From: Porcincola sp945869225
GTDB lineage: Bacteria; Bacillota; Clostridia; Lachnospirales; Lachnospiraceae
NCBI RefSeq assembly: GCF_052118625.1
Contig: NZ_JBQKGW010000007.1
Coordinates: 1 to 64,000, forward strand
Direction of reading: 5' to 3'
DNA length: 64,000 bases
Part shown: one piece after another, positions 16,863 through 25,513 of the stretch
Numbering within the stretch: position 1 is the stretch's first letter
How the letters are laid out: each line of letters opens with the position of its first letter
The notes under the pieces: model-generated
Database searches by the model: none
Seen by the model: only the letters and a program-made list of their open reading frames with translations
What the model was told of the DNA's origin: nothing
Translations under genes and position numbers: made by a program

Positions 16863-19072
16863 AGGTAAAGGGATTGATCATTTCCATCGCGGCTGGAACG
16901 GCACTGATTGTCGGAACGGCTTATGGAATCGGGATGGGGATGAAGAAAAAGGCTCAGCCGGTCGAGGTTGTATCGGTTCCGAGTGTCAATGAGGCTTCAA
17001 TGGGGGGCATGGGGGCTGCCAGTACCCTCTACGGAACCATTATCTCAAAGGATACACAGTCCGTGGAGCTTGATACATCGCATACAGTCAGGAAGGTTTA
17101 TGTAAAGCAGGGAGACAAGGTCAAGAAGGGCGACAAGCTGATGACCTATGACATGGATCTTGACAAGCTCAAGCGTGAAGCACAGGACCTGACAAGGCAG
17201 GGACTTGAGCTGACGCTGACCAGCATGCAGAAGGACCTGGCAACGATGCAGAGCGGCAGACTCCCGGCAAACTACGGGAGCGGGGATGAATACCAGTTTT
17301 TCAACGGGGCCGATTCGTCGAATGCAGATTCGGATGATGACAGTGCCGATGTGGAGGACGAAGACAGTACACTGACACAGGCTGCGGACACAGTCGTTTC
17401 CGGTCAGGGGACGTCTGCAGGGGATTCTTCTGCAGAGGGCAGTCAGAACCAGGATGCTGCCGGCAGTGTACAGGCACAGAATCCGGCGTCAGAGAAGCCC
17501 GAAGCAGTGTCCGGAGACGATGGAGCGGTTGTCTCCGGGAATGGTGACGACACCGGTAACCAGGTCATCATAGACCCGGGGAACGAAGGCAGTGATGATT
17601 TGCCGGGGGATGGGCAGACCGTCATCCAGGATGACAGCGACAGCACACAGGAGGCAGATCCGGATACGCTGACAGCGGTTAATACCTTCCTGTCCGATGT
17701 GAACCGCCTGACGGGCCTGGCGAATGAAGGCTTTGACAACCTTTCATCCGACGCGGCCGCCGCAGTCTTTCAGGAGGCGTTTGAGCTGTTCCGCTCAAAG
17801 CTGGCCGACAGCGGCGAAACAACTGTGACAGACTTTTTCGGAGCATCAAGGACGGTAACAACCTATGCTGTGAAAAGCCGGGTCGCGGCGATGACGGGCA
17901 ATGCAACCGCAACGGTTCTCCAGCAGGCCTATGACAGACTTTGCGTGTATCAGTTCATCAATGCGGTCCGGCAGATTTTCCCGGGGCAGATGAACCCGTC
18001 CGGTGCCTACGATTCGGCAGCCGTCAGTGCGGTTTCTGACAAAATCCATGCGGCGGCGGATGCCTATTATCAGCTGCAGAGCAGCGCGTGTACGGTTGAT
18101 GAAAACGGAAACATCGTTTTTTCAACAGAATTCTCCGCGCTCAATGATCCCTCGTTTGGCGACCAGAGTTACGGAGCCTATTTCACCGGGCTGATTCAGA
18201 CATTGAACCTGAATGGGCAGACTTTGTTCCCGGAGAACCCGATCCCGCAGACAGAGATGGAAATGTCAGAACCGGGCTTCCCGGGTGATGACGGCGGCGA
18301 TGGCGGCGGAACGACTGCGCAGGAGCTTCAGCAGGCGATCGAGCAGCAGAAAAAGGACATTGTCGAGTGCCAGCTTCAGATCCGGGAGGCAAACCTGGCG
18401 ATCAAGGAATATGACGCAGACCTCCAAAACGAGACGGTCACGGCCACGATGGATGGAATTGTGAAGCAGGCAGGAACAACGACGGAGCAGCCGTCCTCTG
18501 GCGGGTTCATTGTCATCACCGGAAAGGCTGGTATGTATGTCCAGGGAACGCTGAGTGAGCGGTCACTCGACAGCCTGAAGGTCGGGGATATGATTTCAGG
18601 AACCTCGTGGGATACCGGAAGCACGTTTTCAGCGAAAATCACGGAGATCTCCAAATACCCGTCCGACTCCGAAAGCAATATGTACTACTATGATTCGACG
18701 AATGACCAGAATTCCTCCCAGTATCCGTTCCTGGCGTATATTGACGATGCAGAAGGGCTGACAGCGGGATCGACTGTCGAGCTGAGCGTGACATCCCAGG
18801 ATACAGAATCGGGCCTGATGCTTCCACCTTATCTGATCCGGACGGACTCTGCCGGTAAGAGTTTCTGCTATGTGCGCGGGAAGGATGACAGGCTTGCGAG
18901 AAAATATGTGAAGACCAAGGATACAGGATATGGGCTCACAATGATTCTGTCCGGACTCAATTCGGATGACTACATCGCTTTTCCATATGGAGACGATGTG
19001 AAGGACGGCGCGCCGACGAAGAAAGTCGAGACGCTGAGTGCAGTCAGCGGAAGCTACTACGGCGTCGGCTGA
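16859..19072 (+). CDS. Efflux adaptor-like protein with large insertion, second copy
   Basis: 737 aa, much longer than normal adaptors. An N-terminal helix (LIISIAAGTALIVGTAYGIG) is followed by a first lipoyl half-motif (VRKVYVKQGDKVKKGDKLMTYD). Where a coiled coil should follow, there are about 360 residues: an acidic Ser/Asp/Gly-rich linker (about residues 140-260) and a helical part (about 265-460), before a short helix and the second half-motif (VTATMDGIVKQAG). The C-terminal barrel domain resembles that of the first adaptor. Its place between ATPase and permease shows it belongs to the same machine. The inserted region has no family I recognise. Confidence 0.82.
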   Translation: MKVKGLIISIAAGTALIVGTAYGIGMGMKKKAQPVEVVSVPSVNEASMGGMGAASTLYGTIISKDTQSVELDTSHTVRKVYVKQGDKVKKGDKLMTYDMDLDKLKREAQDLTRQGLELTLTSMQKDLATMQSGRLPANYGSGDEYQFFNGADSSNADSDDDSADVEDEDSTLTQAADTVVSGQGTSAGDSSAEGSQNQDAAGSVQAQNPASEKPEAVSGDDGAVVSGNGDDTGNQVIIDPGNEGSDDLPGDGQTVIQDDSDSTQEADPDTLTAVNTFLSDVNRLTGLANEGFDNLSSDAAAAVFQEAFELFRSKLADSGETTVTDFFGASRTVTTYAVKSRVAAMTGNATATVLQQAYDRLCVYQFINAVRQIFPGQMNPSGAYDSAAVSAVSDKIHAAADAYYQLQSSACTVDENGNIVFSTEFSALNDPSFGDQSYGAYFTGLIQTLNLNGQTLFPENPIPQTEMEMSEPGFPGDDGGDGGGTTAQELQQAIEQQKKDIVECQLQIREANLAIKEYDADLQNETVTATMDGIVKQAGTTTEQPSSGGFIVITGKAGMYVQGTLSERSLDSLKVGDMISGTSWDTGSTFSAKITEISKYPSDSESNMYYYDSTNDQNSSQYPFLAYIDDAEGLTAGSTVELSVTSQDTESGLMLPPYLIRTDSAGKSFCYVRGKDDRLARKYVKTKDTGYGLTMILSGLNSDDYIAFPYGDDVKDGAPTKKVETLSAVSGSYYGVG

Positions 19073-19087
19073 AGGGGTGTGAAATAC

Positions 19088-20350
19088 ATGCTTGAGAATA
19101 TCAGACTTGCATTCCGTGGAATCGCTTCGCACAAGATGCGTTCGTTTCTGACCATGCTCGGGATTATCATCGGAATTGCGTCCATCATGTCAATTGTATC
19201 CACGATCAAGGGGACAAATGACGCGCTGCGCGACAAGCTGGTGGGCTCGGGAAACAACACGGTGAAGGTCAGTCTTTCTTCAGGGGGACAGGAGCTGAGC
19301 ATCTACGACGCATCCTCTGTGCCGCAGAATATACAGCCGATTGCGGACGAGACCAGACAGAAGATCGCGGATCTGAAGACGGTGAAACAGGTCACCCTCT
19401 ACAATAAACGGTTTGTGACGGACAGCTCCGTCTTCTATGGAGATAATTCTGTCAGCCAGTTCAATATGTACGGTGTGGACGATGTCTACTTTGACACCGT
19501 CGGGTACCGCCTGAAAACCGGGAGAGCATTTCTGGAGAGCGACTACACTTTGTTCAGGAAGGTGATGATCCTCGATCAGGTCGCTTCACAGAAACTGTTC
19601 CCGGATACGGATCCGCTCGGTAAAACGGTCGAGTTCATGGGACAGCCATTTACGGTGATCGGCGTCATGTATGAGCCGGACGACTACGAACCCGATATCC
19701 AGACAGTGGAGGATTACTACAACAACCAGGATAACTCGAACGGACTGTTTTTTATTCCGAAGGCGGACTGGCCGATTGTGTTCAATTACGACGAACCGGA
19801 AAATGTGATTGTAAGGGCAACCTCTACGGACGATATGACGACTGCCGGCGGGGCAGCAGCCAAGATCCTGAACCAGACGATCACCAGCACTTCCGATGAC
19901 ACACCAAAGTACCAGGCGGAGGATCTGCTCGGGATTGTCAAGAGTCAGCAGAAGCTTACAGCTGCAGCCAATATGCAGCTGATCTGGATCGCAGGAATAT
20001 CGCTCCTGGTCGGGGCAATCGGTGTCATGAATATCATGCTCGTCTCTGTTACGGAGCGGACGGCGGAGATCGGCCTGAAGAAAGCCATCGGTGCGAGGCA
20101 GAGTGCCATCCTTGGACAGTTTCTGACGGAGGCAGCTGTCCTGACAACGATGGGCGGTCTGATCGGTGTCGGAGTCGGTGTCCTGCTTTCTTACCTGATC
20201 AATCGCTTTTCCGGTATTCCGGTCGCGATCTCTATCCCGTGGTCGGCAGGCGCTGTTCTGATATCCATGCTGATCGGTGTCATATCCGGCCTTCTGCCGG
20301 CACAGAAAGCAGCCAGGATGGATCCGATCAATGCACTGAGACGGGAATGA
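19088..20350 (+). CDS. ABC transporter permease, MacB/FtsX type
   Basis: 420 aa from the ATG at 19088; GGGGTG lies about 8 nt before it, while a GTG three codons upstream has poor spacing. Layout is typical of MacB: one N-terminal helix (MRSFLTMLGIIIGIASIMSIV), a long extracytoplasmic MacB_PCD domain, then three helices in the C-terminal FtsX domain (ISLLVGAIGVMNIMLVSVTE, ...GLKKAIGARQSAILGQFL). With the ATPase and the two adaptors it makes a tripartite exporter; substrates of such systems are often peptides or lipids. The substrate here is unknown. Confidence 0.93.
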   Translation: MLENIRLAFRGIASHKMRSFLTMLGIIIGIASIMSIVSTIKGTNDALRDKLVGSGNNTVKVSLSSGGQELSIYDASSVPQNIQPIADETRQKIADLKTVKQVTLYNKRFVTDSSVFYGDNSVSQFNMYGVDDVYFDTVGYRLKTGRAFLESDYTLFRKVMILDQVASQKLFPDTDPLGKTVEFMGQPFTVIGVMYEPDDYEPDIQTVEDYYNNQDNSNGLFFIPKADWPIVFNYDEPENVIVRATSTDDMTTAGGAAAKILNQTITSTSDDTPKYQAEDLLGIVKSQQKLTAAANMQLIWIAGISLLVGAIGVMNIMLVSVTERTAEIGLKKAIGARQSAILGQFLTEAAVLTTMGGLIGVGVGVLLSYLINRFSGIPVAISIPWSAGAVLISMLIGVISGLLPAQKAARMDPINALRRE

Positions 20351-20406
20351 AAATCTTATGTGGCAATTGTGCAGGATATTTGCAGGGGACGCCGGGGACG
20401 ACAGTG

Positions 20407-20450
20407 GAAACTGTGCGCAGAAACTGCGCAGAAACTGTGTAAGAAACAGG
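20407..20450 (+). repeat. Four imperfect GAAACTG direct repeats upstream of the rpsB promoter
   Basis: GAAACTG starts at 20407, 20420 and 20431, with a degenerate GAAACAG at 20443. Spacing is 11-13 bp, close to one helical turn. The block ends exactly where the -35 box begins, so it may be a regulator or polymerase contact site. Confidence 0.7.
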
Positions 20451-20479
20451 TTGCACAGCAAAGAAAACAATGATAAACT
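20451..20479 (+). promoter_or_regulatory. Sigma-A promoter of rpsB-tsf
   Basis: TTGCAC, 17 bp, TAAACT. Leaves a leader of about 100 nt before rpsB; no known riboswitch or ribosomal-protein leader is recognised in it. Confidence 0.72.
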
Positions 20480-20583
20480 GAAAAAGTTGCGAAAAAGCAC
20501 GCATGCGGATTCTGCGAAGGGTGCCCATCCGGGCTTTCACAGACCTGAAACGTGCGGAAGAACAAAACCAAAGGAGATATGAC

Positions 20584-21339
20584 ATGAGTGTACTTTCTAT
20601 GAAGCAGCTGCTGGAAGCAGGCGTTCACTTCGGACATCAGACAAGAAGATGGAACCCCAAGATGGCTCCGTATATCTATACAGAGCGCAACGGCATCTAT
20701 ATCATTGACCTTCAGAAGACGGTCGGTATGATCGATGACGCTTATAATGCTGTCGGAGACATCGTTGCAAACGGGGGAAGCATCCTCTTTGTCGGAACCA
20801 AGAAGCAGGCGCAGGACTCCATCAAGGCAGAGGCTGAGAGATGCGGAGAGTTCTATGTCAATGAGAGATGGCTCGGCGGTATGCTGACCAACTTCAAGAC
20901 CATTCAGAGCCGCATCAAGCGCATGAAGGACATCAAGAAGATGGAAGAGGACGGGACATTTGATGTTCTGCCGAAGAAGGAAGTCATCAAGCTGAAGAAG
21001 GAGCTTGACAAGCTGGAGAAGAACCTCGGCGGCATCGAGGAGATGAAGAAGCTTCCGGATGCGATCTTCGTTGTCGACCTGAAGAAGGAGAAAATCTGCG
21101 TGGAGGAGGCTCACGCGCTGGGAATCCCGCTGATCGGCATCTGCGATACCAACTGTGATCCGGAGGATCTTGATTATGTCATCCCGGGCAATGACGATGC
21201 AATCCGCGCCGTCAAGCTGATTGTCTCCAAGATGGCGGATGCAGTCATCGAGGCACGCCAGGGTATGGAGCAGGCTGAGGGCGAGACGGCCGAGGCTGAG
21301 GAAGAGGCAGCGCCGGTTGATGCAGTAGCAGCCGAGTAA
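20584..21339 (+). CDS. rpsB: 30S ribosomal protein S2
   Basis: 251 aa from the ATG at 20584 with GGAG 7 nt upstream; an ATG 27 codons earlier in frame gives a basic extension with no S2 similarity. S2 signatures are clear: LLEAGVHFGHQTRRWNPKM near the start and IGICDTNCDP near the end. It binds 16S rRNA near the neck of the small subunit. The last 25 residues are acidic (AEGETAEAEEEAAPV). The usual partner tsf follows after 84 nt. Confidence 0.98.
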   Translation: MSVLSMKQLLEAGVHFGHQTRRWNPKMAPYIYTERNGIYIIDLQKTVGMIDDAYNAVGDIVANGGSILFVGTKKQAQDSIKAEAERCGEFYVNERWLGGMLTNFKTIQSRIKRMKDIKKMEEDGTFDVLPKKEVIKLKKELDKLEKNLGGIEEMKKLPDAIFVVDLKKEKICVEEAHALGIPLIGICDTNCDPEDLDYVIPGNDDAIRAVKLIVSKMADAVIEARQGMEQAEGETAEAEEEAAPVDAVAAE

Positions 21340-21423
21340 GGGATGCCTTTGATCATTCATTTCAAAACGAACAGGCGCGGAAGACCTGCGTACTTCCGCA
21401 TCTCATACTGAAGGAGGATATAT

Positions 21424-22362
21424 ATGGCTATCACAGCTGCTCTGGTTAGAGAACTGAGAGAAGAGACCGGTTCCGGTATGATGGACTGCAAGAAGGCGCT
21501 TGTCGCAACAAACGGCGACAAGGAAGCCGCAGTCGAGTGGCTCCGGAAGAAGGGACTTGCAACGGCAGAAAAGAAGTCCGGAAGAATTGCTTCCGAAGGC
21601 CTTTCCATGATCGTTGTCTCCGATGACGCCAAGAAGGGTGTTGCGGTTGAGGTTAACTCCGAGACCGACTTCGTTGCTCAGAACGAGAAATTCAGAAACT
21701 ATGTCAAGACCATTGCAGATCAGGCACTTGGCACAAAGGCCGCAGATATCGACGCATTCCTTGCTGAGACCAGCAAGGCTGATCCGACAAAGACGGTTGC
21801 AGAGTACAATGCAAGCATGATCGCCGTCATCGGTGAGAACCTGAAGATCCGCCGCTTCCAGCAGCTGGAAGAGCAGAACGGTTTTGTTACCGGCTACACG
21901 CACATGAATGGTAAGATTGTCGTTCTGGTCGATGTTGAGTCTGATGTGGACAACGAGGCTGTCCGGGAGATGGGCAAGAACATTGCGATGCAGATCGCAG
22001 CTCTGAATCCGAAATATACCAGCGATGCAGAGGTTCCGCAGGATTACAAGGATCATGAGATTGCTATCCTGACGGAGCAGACAAAGAATGACCCGAAGAT
22101 GGCAGGAAAGCCGGAGAAGGTCATCAGCGGTGCGGTGATGGGCCGTCTGAAGAAAGAGCTCAAGGAGATCTGCCTGCTTGATCAGGAGTATGTCAAGGCT
22201 GAGGACGGAAAGCAGTCTGTTGCTCAGTATGTCGCTTCTGTAGCGAAGGCTCAGAACGCAAAGATCAACATCAAGGGCTTTGTCCGTTTTGAGACCGGCG
22301 AAGGGCTGGAGAAGAAGAACGAGGACTTTGCGGCAGAGGTTGCTGCTCAGCTTCAGAAGTAA
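21424..22362 (+). CDS. tsf: Elongation factor Ts
   Basis: 312 aa. N-terminal LREETGSGMMDCKKAL is the EF-Ts signature, followed by the core and dimerisation domains. It is the nucleotide-exchange factor of EF-Tu. GGAGG lies 6 nt upstream of the ATG. It is co-transcribed with rpsB and closed by a strong terminator at 22396-22439. Confidence 0.98.
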   Translation: MAITAALVRELREETGSGMMDCKKALVATNGDKEAAVEWLRKKGLATAEKKSGRIASEGLSMIVVSDDAKKGVAVEVNSETDFVAQNEKFRNYVKTIADQALGTKAADIDAFLAETSKADPTKTVAEYNASMIAVIGENLKIRRFQQLEEQNGFVTGYTHMNGKIVVLVDVESDVDNEAVREMGKNIAMQIAALNPKYTSDAEVPQDYKDHEIAILTEQTKNDPKMAGKPEKVISGAVMGRLKKELKEICLLDQEYVKAEDGKQSVAQYVASVAKAQNAKINIKGFVRFETGEGLEKKNEDFAAEVAAQLQK

Positions 22363-22395
22363 GAACTGTATGATCAGGGCTTGAAGCCAGAGAAG

Positions 22396-22439
22396 GGGAT
22401 GCTGCATGGTACATGGATACCATGCAGCATCCCTTTTTT
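22396..22439 (+). terminator. Terminator of rpsB-tsf
   Basis: Perfect 16-bp stem (GGGATGCTGCATGGTA and its complement), 6-nt loop, six T. The minus-strand DUF1294 gene ends four bases beyond and may also use it, although its T-tract on that strand is weak. Confidence 0.96.
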
Positions 22440-22443
22440 CAGT

Positions 22444-22719
22444 TCATTCCATGATACGGGCCTGCAGCAGACGGAACAGGATGACCTGAATCACCAGGAT
22501 CGATGGGACACCGATGGAGAACTTCAGTTTCCTCGTTTTATGATGAAAGAGGTACATGCCTGCCAGCGCCCCGATGCTGCCGCCGGCGGCTGCCAGGATG
22601 AGCAGTGTTTTCTCCGGAATCCGCCACTGATTGTGAACGGCCCTGTACTTGTCGGTGCCGTAGGCAATCAACGTGATGATATTCAGCACAACCAGATACA
22701 GAACTGCAGCAGAATCCAT
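22444..22719 (-). CDS. DUF1294 family small membrane protein
   Basis: 91 aa from the ATG at 22719, with GGGAGGG 8 nt upstream on the minus strand; the frame extends further but without family similarity. It has about three hydrophobic segments and the DUF1294 hallmarks YGTDKYRA near the first loop, WRIPEKTLL, and GGSIGALAGMYLFHHKTRK. The Bacillus relative is YsdA. No function is established. It is convergent with tsf and divergent from the RidA gene. Confidence 0.88.
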   Translation of the reverse strand: MDSAAVLYLVVLNIITLIAYGTDKYRAVHNQWRIPEKTLLILAAAGGSIGALAGMYLFHHKTRKLKFSIGVPSILVIQVILFRLLQARIME

Positions 22720-22826
22720 ATAGAAAACCCTCCCGTTTTGAAAGATGCAGCCCGCCGATATGATGATTCCTGGCCGCCATTCAGACATGATGATACAGCG
22801 TCTGTCTGTCAGTGAAAAGAGGGAGC

Positions 22827-22856
22827 TTGATTTTCTGCTGTGGAGGCGGGTATAAT
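22827..22856 (+). promoter_or_regulatory. Sigma-A promoter of the RidA gene
   Basis: TTGATT, 18 bp, TATAAT; about 35 nt before the start codon. Confidence 0.75.
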
Positions 22857-22893
22857 TGCTGCAGGGTTCTATAAAGAAAAAGGAGGCAGAATG

Positions 22894-23262
22894 ATGAAGG
22901 TTGTATCGACAGAGAAGGCACCGGCGGCAATCGGCCCTTATTCCCAGGGGATCGTGACCGGAGGACTCGTATTTGTGTCCGGACAGACACCGATTGATCC
23001 GCAGACAGGAAAGTTCGCGGAGGATATCGCAGCGCAGGCTGAGCAGAGCTGCAGGAATGTCGGGGAGATTCTGAAGGCAGCCGGAAGCGGTTTTGAGAGG
23101 GTTGTCAAGACAACCTGCTTCCTTGCAGATATTAAAGATTTCAAGGCATTCAACGAAGTCTATGCGAAGTATTTTGTTTCGAAGCCTGCACGCAGCTGCG
23201 TGGCGGTGAAGGATCTTCCGCTTGGCGTAGGGTGCGAGATCGAGGCTATTGCAGAAGTTTGA
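22894..23262 (+). CDS. ridA: RidA family enamine/imine deaminase
   Basis: 122 aa from the second of two adjacent ATGs (22891 and 22894); GGAGG is 7 nt from the latter. Family motifs include APAAIGPYSQGI, FVSGQTPIDP, the catalytic Arg segment RSCVAVKDLPLG and the C-terminal VGCEIEAIAEV. RidA proteins hydrolyse reactive 2-aminoacrylate and other enamines made by PLP enzymes. It is monocistronic, with its own promoter and terminator. Confidence 0.95.
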   Translation: MKVVSTEKAPAAIGPYSQGIVTGGLVFVSGQTPIDPQTGKFAEDIAAQAEQSCRNVGEILKAAGSGFERVVKTTCFLADIKDFKAFNEVYAKYFVSKPARSCVAVKDLPLGVGCEIEAIAEV

Positions 23263-23290
23263 TACCGTGATCAGGAAGAAGGACAGAGGT

Positions 23291-23324
23291 GTCCCCGGAG
23301 AAGAGATTTTCCGGGGACTTTTTT
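23291..23324 (+). terminator. Terminator of ridA
   Basis: GTCCCCGGA / TCCGGGGAC stem, 10-nt loop, six T. Confidence 0.92.
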
Positions 23325-23430
23325 CGGATTTCTTCTGGAAGTAAGATCAAGTGTGGATATATTTGTTCAGATGAGTTATGATATGGGAAATAGAACATGA
23401 AAATCCCGGAAAGGATTGGAGGATATCAGC

Positions 23431-24876
23431 ATGAAAAAGATACTGTTTGTGGCATCGGAGGGCGTGCCGTTTATCAAGACCGGGGGCCTTGCCGATGTGG
23501 TTGGATCGCTGCCGAAGTGCTTCGACAAGGAGAAGTATGACTGCCGCGTGATCCTTCCGAAGTATATGTGTATGAGACAGGAGTGGAAGGATAAGATGCA
23601 GTATCTGACCCACTTCTATATGGATCTGTCCTGGAGAAGTCAGTATGTCGGTATCCTGGAGATGGAATACCAGGGTGTACATTTCTATTTCATTGACAAC
23701 GAGTACTATTTTGCAGGCCCGAAGCCCTATGGAAATATCTATCAGGATGTGGAGAAGTTTGCGTTTTTCTCGAGGGCGGCGCTCTCTGCGCTTCCGGTCA
23801 TCGGATTTCAGCCGGATATTGTCCACTGCCACGACTGGCAGACTGGACTTGTGCCGGTATACTTGAAGGACAGCTTCCATCAGGGAGATTTCTACCGGAA
23901 CATGAAGTCAATCATGACCATTCACAACCTGAAGTTCCAGGGCGTCTGGGATGTGAAGACCATTCAGGACATTACAGGACTGGACAAGTCTTATTTTACA
24001 CCGGATAAGCTGGAGGCATACGGGGATGCCAATTACCTGAAGGGCGGTATTGTCTACGCAGACTGGATCACGACGGTGTCCAGAACTTACGCGGAGGAGA
24101 TTAAGACGCCGTTCTATGGGGAACGTCTGGATGGCCTGATGCGTGCGCGCTCCAACTGCCTGAGCGGAATTGTGAACGGAATTGACTATGATGAGTACAA
24201 TCCGGAGACCGATCAGTTTATCGAGCAGCCTTACAATGCAAGAAATTTCCGTAAGGAGAAGATCAAGAACAAGAGGGCGCTGCAGCGGGAACTTGGGCTT
24301 GAGCAGGACGACCGGAAGTTCATGATCGGCATTGTTTCGAGGCTGACAGATCAGAAGGGCTTTGACCTGATTGCGTACATGATGGACGAGATTTGCCAGC
24401 AGGATCTGCAGATTGTCGTGCTTGGAACAGGTGAGGAACGATATGAGAATATGTTCCGCCATTTCGCGTGGAAGTATCAGGGAAAGGTCTCGGCGAACAT
24501 ATATTATTCTGAAGCGATGAGCCACAAGATCTATGCATCCTGTGATGCATTCCTGATGCCGTCCCTGTTTGAACCGTGCGGGCTGAGCCAGCTGATGAGC
24601 CTCCGCTACGGGACCATCCCGATTGTCAGGGAGACGGGCGGACTGAAAGATACGGTGGAGCCTTACAATGAATATGAGTCGACCGGAACCGGATTCTCAT
24701 TTGCAAACTATAACGCTCATGAGATGCTTGGCACGATCAAGTACGCGATGGACGTCTTCTATAACCGCAGAAGAGAGTGGAACAAGATGATCGACCGCGC
24801 AATGGCGAAGGATTTCTCGTGGAAGACTTCCGCAAAACAGTATGAGGAGCTGTACGATCACCTGCTGGGCTGGTAA
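23431..24876 (+). CDS. glgA: Glycogen synthase (ADP-glucose type)
   Basis: 481 aa from the ATG at 23431 (GGAGG about 9 nt upstream), the usual GlgA length. The N-terminal KTGGLADVVGSLP motif binds ADP-glucose; the second Rossmann half has VSRLTDQKGFDL and the EPCGLSQLMSLRYG motif with the catalytic Glu region. It extends alpha-1,4-glucan chains. No other glg gene (glgB, C, D, P) is adjacent, so it appears to be a stand-alone gene here. A promoter is not obvious; a TATGAT at about 23376 lacks a good -35. Confidence 0.96.
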   Translation: MKKILFVASEGVPFIKTGGLADVVGSLPKCFDKEKYDCRVILPKYMCMRQEWKDKMQYLTHFYMDLSWRSQYVGILEMEYQGVHFYFIDNEYYFAGPKPYGNIYQDVEKFAFFSRAALSALPVIGFQPDIVHCHDWQTGLVPVYLKDSFHQGDFYRNMKSIMTIHNLKFQGVWDVKTIQDITGLDKSYFTPDKLEAYGDANYLKGGIVYADWITTVSRTYAEEIKTPFYGERLDGLMRARSNCLSGIVNGIDYDEYNPETDQFIEQPYNARNFRKEKIKNKRALQRELGLEQDDRKFMIGIVSRLTDQKGFDLIAYMMDEICQQDLQIVVLGTGEERYENMFRHFAWKYQGKVSANIYYSEAMSHKIYASCDAFLMPSLFEPCGLSQLMSLRYGTIPIVRETGGLKDTVEPYNEYESTGTGFSFANYNAHEMLGTIKYAMDVFYNRRREWNKMIDRAMAKDFSWKTSAKQYEELYDHLLGW

Positions 24877-24906
24877 GCAGGGGTAAGAAGAAGGATTAGT
24901 AAAAAA

Positions 24907-24945
24907 GAGGGGCAGCGGGGGAAACCTCGATGCCCCTCTTCTTCC
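24907..24945 (+). terminator. Terminator of glgA
   Basis: GAGGGGCA / TGCCCCTC stem with a 16-nt loop and TTCTTCC tail. Confidence 0.85.
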
Positions 24946-24974
24946 TTGACGCTGCGGATGTCCTGTGATATATT
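24946..24974 (+). promoter_or_regulatory. Sigma-A promoter of the Rrf2-cysteine desulfurase operon
   Basis: TTGACG, 17 bp, TATATT. Transcription would begin near 24981, just inside the palindrome at 24984-25000. Confidence 0.8.
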
Positions 24975-24983
24975 TTTTTAATT

Positions 24984-25000
24984 CCAAGTAAATTACTAGG
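24984..25000 (+). promoter_or_regulatory. Palindromic operator, probably for the Rrf2 regulator
   Basis: CCAAGTAAATTACTAGG, a 17-bp palindrome of the form CCWAGTAAWTTACTWGG in which only the three W positions break symmetry. It covers about +3 to +20. Rrf2/IscR-type repressors usually control their own operons from such sites, so autoregulation is likely. Confidence 0.72.
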
Positions 25001-25027
25001 ATTAAAATATCGGAGGAAAGAACGAGC

Positions 25028-25513
25028 ATGAAATTATCCACGAAGGGCAGATATGGCCTTCGGGCTATGATTGATCTTGCATCTCATATGGATGAGGAGA
25101 CGGTCTCCCTGAGCAGCATTGCCCGCAGGGAGAGTATTTCGGAGTCCTACCTGGAACAGCTGGCATCCTCGTTGAAGAAGGCCGGCCTTGTCACATCAAG
25201 CAGAGGAGCGCAGGGAGGTTACAGACTTGGACGGGATGCTTCTGAAATCTCGGTCGGAGATGTGCTGAGAGCCTGCGAGGGCAGTACAGATGCGGTTTCC
25301 TGCCCGGGCCTGAAGTCGGAATCGGCCGGGAAGGAGACCGGCTGTGCCGGGGCAGAGATGTGCGTGTCAAAGTATGTCTGGGAGAAAATCAATACGGCGA
25401 TCACGGATACAGTCGATGGCATCTATTTGTCTGAGCTTGTCAAAGAATCGAGAAAGGCACGAACCGGTCATCCGGATGAGCTGCCTGGCTGTGCTGCAGG
25501 AGGAAAGAGATGA
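25028..25513 (+). CDS. Rrf2 family transcriptional regulator (IscR-like)
   Basis: 161 aa. The winged-helix N-terminus (KLSTKGRYGLRAMIDLA) and LEQLASSLKKAGLVTSSRGAQGGYRL are the standard Rrf2 DNA-binding elements. Three cysteines in VSCPGLK...GCAGAEMC match the cluster-binding loop of IscR, so it may sense Fe-S status. GGAGG precedes the ATG by 11 nt. It overlaps the cysteine desulfurase gene by 4 nt, the typical arrangement where the regulator senses the product of the pathway. Confidence 0.94.
   Translation: MKLSTKGRYGLRAMIDLASHMDEETVSLSSIARRESISESYLEQLASSLKKAGLVTSSRGAQGGYRLGRDASEISVGDVLRACEGSTDAVSCPGLKSESAGKETGCAGAEMCVSKYVWEKINTAITDTVDGIYLSELVKESRKARTGHPDELPGCAAGGKR

Noticed and set aside
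20407..20450. Possible CRISPR-like array
   Set aside because: Repeats are only 7-11 bp, spacers are absent and no cas gene is present.
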